Source of the DNA: JAWAFD01 sp964467175
GTDB taxonomy: Archaea > Micrarchaeota > Micrarchaeia > Anstonellales > J096
Direction of reading: 5' to 3'
Length of the DNA stretch: 19,647 nucleotides
Assembly: GCA_964467175.1 (NCBI GenBank)
Contig: CAYXNY010000033.1
Span: forward strand, 1 to 19,647
Both the position numbers and the translations under genes were made by a program. The notes beneath the pieces are model-generated. The model did no database searches and was not told where the DNA came from. It was given only the letters and a program-made list of their open reading frames with translations. Positions 14,778-19,647 of the stretch are shown here, piece after piece (the stretch's first letter is position 1; each line of letters opens with the position of its first letter).

Positions 14778-15524
14778 CTACTGGATCGGGCTTATGAACC
14801 CTTCCTTTACGAGTTTGTTCAGCTGCTCCTCAACAAGGGCCTCCGGCACACTGTAGATTCTCGCGAACTCTCCTATGTTTATCTCGCCGTTGTGCTCTCT
14901 CAGCCAGTCCTGTATCCTCTCCCTCAAGGTTTCCGGCGAGAGCGTTTCGAGTTTTTTTATTTTCACGATCAGCTCGTCGTTTTTGCTGTTGAGCTCGTAG
15001 TTCTCCTTCACAAGCCGCTCATTCTCGTCAGAAAGGACAGCATTTCTTCTGTTCAGTCTTTTTACTTCATTCTTCAGCTTGTCGTATTCAGAGTAGAGCT
15101 TGCTGTAATCCTGCGTCGCGTAGGCATCCAGGTCCTTTATGGCCATATCCACAAGCCCTATTATATCTTTTGTGTCTAGGGCGTAGATGTCCCGGAGAAG
15201 CATTATGATGGTGAGGACTTTTTTTGTAACCTCCCATTTTCTCTTTGAGGGGGTTGTGCCCGGAGGGATGGAATACATCACATCCATCCCGTCCTTCTTG
15301 AAGTTTATTACGAAAAAAGAGATGGGGATGCCGTTCAAATCCTTGGTTTCAACATACGCGAACGAAACCCCCTCCTTTGTCTTCGCAACCTCGCCCCGCT
15401 CAACAGGAACGACTGCCTTCTCTATATCATCAAAACTCCCGTTCAGCTTTGCATTTATCCTGAGCGAACCCACATCCGGAGCAGAGGGCTTTTCGCCCTC
15501 GCCTGTTTTTACCGGCAACGCCAT
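14778..15524 (-). CDS. Coiled-coil protein with C-terminal winged helix
   Basis: This 248-aa soluble protein has an N-terminal alpha/beta domain (~20-135), a long charged coiled coil (~140-193, K-N-E-V-K-R-L-N-R-R then S-D-E-N-E-R-L) and a C-terminal winged-helix-like segment (~196-246: E-I-N-I-G-E-F-A-R-I-Y-S-V-P-E-A-L then K-L-V-K-E-G-F-I). I know no family for it. Its place between the small membrane protein and the 802-aa protein suggests a cytoplasmic partner, possibly an adaptor, with the winged helix binding DNA or protein. GGTGA, overlapping the upstream stop, gives a good ribosome binding site four bases before the ATG. Confidence 0.8.
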   Translation of the reverse strand: MALPVKTGEGEKPSAPDVGSLRINAKLNGSFDDIEKAVVPVERGEVAKTKEGVSFAYVETKDLNGIPISFFVINFKKDGMDVMYSIPPGTTPSKRKWEVTKKVLTIIMLLRDIYALDTKDIIGLVDMAIKDLDAYATQDYSKLYSEYDKLKNEVKRLNRRNAVLSDENERLVKENYELNSKNDELIVKIKKLETLSPETLRERIQDWLREHNGEINIGEFARIYSVPEALVEEQLNKLVKEGFISPIQ

Positions 15525-15528
15525 TTAT

Positions 15529-15933
15529 TCACCGTTTTTTATTTTTTGCTTTTTCCTCCACAACCGTCGTCTCTCCCTCAACAGCGGGGAGGTAGGATAT
15601 GAGGGCCATGAGGATAAGGAACGCGCCGACAATCAGGCCGAAGAATATGCTGCTTATGCCCGGCAGGGAGCCGAAGAATATCGGCACTATTATCAGGAGC
15701 AGCAGGATTGCTGCTGCAAGAGCCGAGGCGAATGTAAAATTCCTTTCAAACTGCTTTCTTTTCTCCTTGTACTTTTCGTAGTCCTCTTTGCACACAAAAA
15801 GCTCGTTGTTCTTTGCAATTTTGAGTTTTTTCTTTATCTCCCTCAGCCACTTTATCACGATATCCTCCTTAACCCTGTAAGCCCCATCTGTTTTTTTTAT
15901 TTCATTCCCGCATATTATGCAAACCTTTGCCAT
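15529..15933 (-). CDS. Small Cys-motif two-TM membrane protein
   Basis: The 134-residue protein starts with C-I-I-C-G (C5, C8) and has L-F-V-C-K-E-D-Y at C48. Three cysteines in a zinc-ribbon-like arrangement lack an obvious fourth cysteine, so the site may use Asp51 or be incomplete. A basic amphipathic stretch follows, then two membrane helices (~67-89, ~93-115) and a charged C-terminus, giving a hairpin with both ends cytoplasmic. The ATG abuts the ATPase stop (TGA-ATG), with GGAGGA upstream, so its translation is coupled to the ATPase. Small two-TM proteins accompany VirB4-like ATPases in several archaeal transfer systems, which fits, but sequence similarity is not evident. Confidence 0.8.
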   Translation of the reverse strand: MAKVCIICGNEIKKTDGAYRVKEDIVIKWLREIKKKLKIAKNNELFVCKEDYEKYKEKRKQFERNFTFASALAAAILLLLIIVPIFFGSLPGISSIFFGLIVGAFLILMALISYLPAVEGETTVVEEKAKNKKR

Positions 15934-17493
15934 TCAATCCTCCTCCAAAATCACCTGGGTAATCTCCCTGTCGCCAATCTGGTTTTTCTTGAAATCCGCC
16001 TTTGTGAAAATATTTATTATCGTCGCGTCATCCACGCCCAGCTCCTTGAGGAACGCGGTCATTTCCCTTCTCTCGACCCCATATCTCTCAAGGAGGATGA
16101 CGAAGCTTACCACATCCATGTGTCTATTCTTTTTGTCAAAGAGCTGGCTTATCTCCTGCACGCGCTCCTCGCTCAGCCCGAACTCCCTCAATCTCGCTCT
16201 GAGCTCCTCCCTTTTAAAAGAAATGCTTTTTGGCATGTTTTCACCGGCTACATCTTTTAAATCAAGGAAAAGGTCTTTTAAAGGCTCCTCTCCAGCTATC
16301 CTCTCAAGCAGGAATGTGGAGGGATATTTTTCGGCTGTGTGGAAGGCAAGGTTCACGGCCGCCTGGCCAACGCCGAAGCCGGAAATCTCCTCTCGCATGA
16401 AATTGCTGAAATTCAGGGTGGATTGGAGGTAGTCCAAAAACTGCGCAAATTTCACTTTCAGTATGAAAGTCGTGCCAACGTTGCTGAATATGCTTTCGCT
16501 TATATCCGTAGGGTTCTGGCTTGCAACGATCAGCTGGAAGTTGTACTTCCTTCCTTCTCTTACAATCATGACCGCATCGCTGTTCTCCTCTTTTGCGATC
16601 TTCCATGCCTCGTCCAAAACAACTATAAGCCGTATGCCCTTTTCCCTCGCCCATCCTGTTGCGCGCATTTTTTCCTTTATGAACTGAAGGATGCTCAGCG
16701 CGCCGAGGGCCCTGAACCTCTCATCCGGCAGGCCGCTCAAATCAAGGCTCACCAATCCGGAAGTAGTGAGCTCATCCAAACTTATCGTGCTCTGCTGGGC
16801 AAAATAGTCCTCGCCGGGCCTTGTGAACTGCTTCAGCCGGTATATCGCGTTTTCAAGCTCCGCCGGAAATTCGTATGTCCCAAGCTCGGCCTGCTCCTCA
16901 AGTATTCTTACAACATCTTTCAGGGTCGGCGGCGTGAGCTGTCTTCCAAGTTCATCCCGCTGGTCCTTGCTGTCCATCCTGAACTTTGCCTTTACGTACG
17001 CTTGTTCTATTGCCTCTTCTGTAAGTCTTCTCTGCTCCGGGTACTGGCCGATATCCGTAAGGATCTCAAGCGTCCTCATTATCTGCTTTATTCTATCGTA
17101 CGGTTTCATCCCTCCGAGGTCAAGAAGGTTGATGTAGCTTCCTTTTGCTAAGGCAATAACTTTCCCCCCTGTCTGCACAACCCAGTCCTTGTATTCTCCG
17201 GCCCAGTCTATTATAAGGGCGTTGGAGTTCCACACAAAACTCGCCCTCATGAGGTATGTTTTTATCCAGTAGCTTTTTCCGCTTCCGGTAATTCCAACGA
17301 TTGCCATGTGCGGGTTTGTTACATCCTCAAAGCTCCAGTAAAATGGGGAGTGGAGGATTGATGTTCTTCCAACATATATTGATTTTATGGGGTCCTTGAA
17401 GAGCACTTCGCCAGGCGGTTCTGGTGGGTGGACAAGAATGCTTCTCATCGCAACGGCAACATTGGAAACCTTCATTACTCCCAGTCTTCCCAC
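15934..17493 (-). CDS. VirB4/HerA-type membrane-associated ATPase
   Basis: This 519-residue ATPase of the HerA/FtsK superfamily has Y-V-G-R then N-P-H-M-A-I-V-G-I-T-G-S-G-K-S (Walker A 67-74), I-I-D-W-A-G-E-Y (94-101), I-V-V-L-D-E-A-W (Walker B, D294/E295) and a conserved S-Q-N-P-T-D (325-330). The layout matches the C-terminal motor half of VirB4, hexameric pumps that energise type IV secretion or DNA transfer. It lacks the HAS barrel of HerA. After ~430 come two small helical bundles, UBA-like in look (~433-450 and ~465-505). GTG 17493 is preferred, since GAGGTGG precedes it at good spacing; ATG 17475 is the alternative. Preceded 16 nt upstream by the gene resembling VirB4's N-domain, so VirB4 may be split in two. 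Confidence 0.9.
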   Translation of the reverse strand: MGRLGVMKVSNVAVAMRSILVHPPEPPGEVLFKDPIKSIYVGRTSILHSPFYWSFEDVTNPHMAIVGITGSGKSYWIKTYLMRASFVWNSNALIIDWAGEYKDWVVQTGGKVIALAKGSYINLLDLGGMKPYDRIKQIMRTLEILTDIGQYPEQRRLTEEAIEQAYVKAKFRMDSKDQRDELGRQLTPPTLKDVVRILEEQAELGTYEFPAELENAIYRLKQFTRPGEDYFAQQSTISLDELTTSGLVSLDLSGLPDERFRALGALSILQFIKEKMRATGWAREKGIRLIVVLDEAWKIAKEENSDAVMIVREGRKYNFQLIVASQNPTDISESIFSNVGTTFILKVKFAQFLDYLQSTLNFSNFMREEISGFGVGQAAVNLAFHTAEKYPSTFLLERIAGEEPLKDLFLDLKDVAGENMPKSISFKREELRARLREFGLSEERVQEISQLFDKKNRHMDVVSFVILLERYGVERREMTAFLKELGVDDATIINIFTKADFKKNQIGDREITQVILEED

Positions 17494-17509
17494 TCTACCA
17501 CCTCAAACC

Positions 17510-18325
17510 TTAAACCAGCTGGTTCTCAAGCTCTTCAGGGGTCGTGGGCAGGGTCTTCTCCCATTCAACCACCCTCAGCATTTCATCAGCGGTCAGGGGC
17601 TCAACCTCAACATTCAGCGCATTGGAGAGGGTTGCCTTCAGCTCAGAAGCCTGGGCTTTTACTTTACTTATTGCCTCCTCCTTTGTTATTCCGGATGCGG
17701 TCGTCATAACATATGCAACAACACCCATAGGCTTCACGCCCCTAGTAAGCGAATCAAGCTGGGCAGACCACATCGCAACCTCCCTTTCGTACCTGTCAAT
17801 TTTAAGAACATCCGGCTCTGCCTTTTCCCTTTCCCTCGCGAGCCTCAGCTGCGCCTCCGCTTTTTTTGTCTCAAGAATCTTTCTCTTTTCGCTTATTTCC
17901 TCCGCATAAAGAAGGTAGGAAACCTTTGTGACATACTTTATGTTAGAAATGGCCCTTTCAAAAAACTTGGAGTAATTCATTACTTCCTCTTCACTCTTTT
18001 CAAGCATGGATTCGTATATTTTCAGCACAAGGAACGCGGATGCGTAGAAAAGCCCGCTCGGCGCCTTTTTTACCACAACATCCTGGCTTGGAGGAATTTC
18101 GTATCCGGTATCCGTGACCAACAGGATGTTTCCCTTCTGCGTGAAAAGGGGGACGATCAGGTATCCGTATTTCAGGAAAAGAATGGCAGTAAGGGTCGCT
18201 ATTCCAGCTATCGCTGCACCCAGCATCGTGAATATCCCTCCTCCGCTTGCTATTGCCACGAGGGTTGCGAACAATCCGATGACCAAAGAACCATAAGCGA
18301 GCTGCTTATTGCTTATCTCTATCAT
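17510..18325 (-). CDS. Two-TM protein resembling PrgI plus VirB4 N-terminal domain
   Basis: The 271-residue protein has a two-helix membrane hairpin (~9-28 and ~33-62). A cytoplasmic alpha/beta domain follows (I-Y-E-S-M-L, a short coiled coil at ~143-170, then G-V-V-A-Y-V-M-T-T-A-S-G and L-S-N-A-L-N-V-E-V-E-P-L-T-A-D-E-M-L). The last part follows the VirB4/TrbE N-domain pattern in which a helix and beta strand lead into an L-x-x-x-E-L step. PrgI-type proteins of Gram-positive conjugation systems also have a two-TM hairpin. I infer a PrgI/VirB4-N fusion feeding the adjacent ATPase. It is the first gene of the operon, with its own TATA box ~25 nt upstream. Family placement is by pattern only. 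Confidence 0.75.
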   Translation of the reverse strand: MIEISNKQLAYGSLVIGLFATLVAIASGGGIFTMLGAAIAGIATLTAILFLKYGYLIVPLFTQKGNILLVTDTGYEIPPSQDVVVKKAPSGLFYASAFLVLKIYESMLEKSEEEVMNYSKFFERAISNIKYVTKVSYLLYAEEISEKRKILETKKAEAQLRLAREREKAEPDVLKIDRYEREVAMWSAQLDSLTRGVKPMGVVAYVMTTASGITKEEAISKVKAQASELKATLSNALNVEVEPLTADEMLRVVEWEKTLPTTPEELENQLV

Positions 18326-18348
18326 AGAGAGAGAATTAGAAGATGAGG

Positions 18349-18354
18349 TTTAAA
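18349..18354 (-). promoter_or_regulatory. TATA box for the VirB4-like operon
   Basis: TTTAAA lies about 26 nt upstream of the ATG at 18325, so transcription should start at the start codon (leaderless). The purB stop codon is only 4 nt further upstream, so the five-gene operon can be expressed separately from purB. Confidence 0.55.
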
Positions 18355-18357
18355 AAA

Positions 18358-19647
18358 CTATTTGCACGTCTTCTCAACAACCTCCTTTGCTTTTCCAATA
18401 TAAGGGGTTTTGAATATTCTTTCTATTTCGTTTTTTTCAAGAAGCTTTGCGTATTCGCTTTTTTCAAAAATTTCCTGCAAATTTCTTCCCTTTCCGCTCA
18501 TCGTAAGCTCTCTAACGACTTCGTGGGACTTCTGCCTCCCCAGTTTTTTAGAGAGGGAGAGCATAAGCCTTTCGGCGTACACTGCGCCTTTTGTAAGCTC
18601 AACATTCTCCGCTGCTTTTTTTTCATCTATCTCCATCCCATGGATTATTCCTGCCATCTCTTTGAGCATGTAGTCGGTTGTGCAGAAGCTAGTTGGCCAG
18701 ATGATTCTCTCGTTCGCAGAATTCGTCAAGTCCCTCTCGTGCTCGAGCGCAATATTCTCGAGCGCAACCTGGACATTCGCTCGAACTACCCTCGCTAGGG
18801 AGCATATCCTTTCGCTTTTGTGCGGGTTTCTTTTCTGCGGCATTGTTGAAGAGCCGACCTGCTTTTTTCCGAACGGCTCAAACCATTCTCCGATCTCTGT
18901 CCTGCTGAGGTTTCTTATTTCCTTTGCGATCTTTTCCAAATTTGAGGCAACAAGGGCAAGGAAGAAAAGCACGCTTGCATGAATGTCCCTCTGGATTATT
19001 TGGTTTGAAACATCTGCTTTTTCCAGGTTGAGCTCTTTTAAAACAAGCTCTTCTATCTTTTCAAAACCATAGGTCTCAAAGCTTGCGTAATTTCCAACAG
19101 CACCTCTTATCTTACCCACCTCCACCCGCTTTCTCATCTCCCTAAGCCTTTCAATATTTCTTTTGTTGTCTGAATAGTAGAGGGCGAATTTCATTCCTAT
19201 TGTTGTCGGGATGGCATGCTGGCCGTGGGTTCTTCCAACGCATATGCTGTTTTTGTATTTTAAGGCCTTTGTTTTCAATTCTTCTCCAAGAGTGTTCATT
19301 CTTTTTTCTATCAAATCAAAAGCTTCCCTGAAAATAAGCGCGGTTGCTGTATCTTCTATATCGTAGCTTGTCGCACCTAAATGGACATACTCGCCGTACT
19401 CTCCGCTTTTTTCTGCGATCGCCTTCACTAGAGCCATTAGGTCGTGGTGGGTTTCCTTTTCGATCTCTTCAACGCGCTTTATTGAAATGCACTTCACCGC
19501 TTTCTCAACAGCAGGTACTGCTTCTTTCGGAATATTCCCAAGTTTTGCATGCGCCTTTACGAGAGCAAGCTCAACCTCAGCCCATTTTTTTATCCTGTTT
19601 TCATCGCTGAAAATATCCGCCATCTCGGTTCTATAACGGGTTTCTAT
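18358..19647 (-). CDS. purB: Adenylosuccinate lyase (5' end outside window)
   Basis: PurB releases fumarate from SAICAR and from adenylosuccinate, two steps of purine synthesis. The family signature S-S-T-M-P-Q-K-R-N-P-H-K-S-E is intact (residues 258-271 counted from ATG 19623), as are R-T-H-G-Q-H-A (131-137) and H-H-D (59-61). The frame stays open to the window edge beyond that ATG, and the extra codons read I-E-T-R-Y-R-T-E, matching the N-terminal P-I-x-x-R-Y stretch of PurB proteins. The real start is therefore just outside the window. It is the only complete purine-pathway enzyme here besides PRPP synthetase. Confidence 0.95.
   Translation of the reverse strand: METRYRTEMADIFSDENRIKKWAEVELALVKAHAKLGNIPKEAVPAVEKAVKCISIKRVEEIEKETHHDLMALVKAIAEKSGEYGEYVHLGATSYDIEDTATALIFREAFDLIEKRMNTLGEELKTKALKYKNSICVGRTHGQHAIPTTIGMKFALYYSDNKRNIERLREMRKRVEVGKIRGAVGNYASFETYGFEKIEELVLKELNLEKADVSNQIIQRDIHASVLFFLALVASNLEKIAKEIRNLSRTEIGEWFEPFGKKQVGSSTMPQKRNPHKSERICSLARVVRANVQVALENIALEHERDLTNSANERIIWPTSFCTTDYMLKEMAGIIHGMEIDEKKAAENVELTKGAVYAERLMLSLSKKLGRQKSHEVVRELTMSGKGRNLQEIFEKSEYAKLLEKNEIERIFKTPYIGKAKEVVEKTCK

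Noticed and set aside
15187..16260. 357-codon open frame on the plus strand
   Set aside because: It is antisense to three well-supported operon genes. Its translation has no domain sense and is explained as a shadow of their codon bias.
15934..17493. HerA repair ATPase of a HerA-NurA pair
   Set aside because: No NurA nuclease, Mre11 or Rad50 gene is adjacent, and the N-terminal HAS barrel is missing. The membrane partner upstream points to a VirB4-like role.
12353..18325. Direct identification as the Ced DNA-import system
   Set aside because: Only the ATPase is comparable. No polytopic CedA-like protein is encoded, and the 802-aa and coiled-coil proteins have no Ced counterpart I recognise.
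17387..18346. 319-codon open frame on the plus strand
   Set aside because: Antisense to the 271-aa membrane protein and the ATPase start; composition is typical of a shadow frame.
19621..19623. ATG 19623 as start of purB
   Set aside because: Eight more codons upstream match the conserved PurB N-terminus (T-R-Y) and the frame continues past the window edge.

Overview
The window is archaeal. The evidence is SecF/SecD encoded together, a PyrB/PyrI pair with a zinc-binding PyrI, a translin-family protein, a tRNA-Glu with an intron in the anticodon loop, TATA boxes (TTTAAA) about 25 nt upstream of starts that look leaderless, and a VirB4/HerA-type membrane ATPase operon. The large Asn/Ser-rich beta-helix surface protein and the compact, often overlapping genes would suit a DPANN-type archaeon, but no marker here fixes the phylum, so that placement is inference.

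Layout. 1-2861 (+): 3' part of a giant surface protein with parallel beta-helix repeats, Ig-like domains and a C-terminal membrane anchor. 2862-3033: convergent gap holding two near-identical 22-bp palindromes. 3034-6333 (-): secF-secD-translin operon with overlapping or abutting genes. 6349-6473 (-): tRNA-Glu(UUC) with a ~52-nt intron. 6514-7089 (-) and 7150-8476 (+): thymidylate kinase diverging from pyrB-pyrI around one palindromic TATA element. 8575-9897 (+): a protein made almost entirely of seven ~56-residue repeats with a recent internal 504-bp duplication. 10082-10360 (+): small winged-helix protein. 10383-12338 (+): PRPP synthetase and a GT4 glycosyltransferase, 3 nt apart. 12353-18325 (-): five tightly packed genes, read in transcription order as a two-TM protein resembling PrgI plus the VirB4 N-domain, a VirB4/HerA ATPase, a Cys-motif two-TM protein, a coiled-coil/winged-helix protein, and an 802-aa two-TM protein with large domains on both sides of the membrane. 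18358-19647 (-): adenylosuccinate lyase, whose N-terminus runs off the window.

Functionally, much of the window is nucleotide metabolism (PyrBI and Tmk for pyrimidines, PurB for purines, Prs for the shared precursor PRPP) and membrane or envelope work (SecDF, surface protein, glycosyltransferase). The two least explained parts are the VirB4-like membrane operon, which reads as a minimal type-IV-secretion-like or DNA-transfer-like machine with unfamiliar partner proteins, and the seven-repeat protein, which looks like a modular binding array. No CRISPR array, insertion sequence or rRNA was seen.
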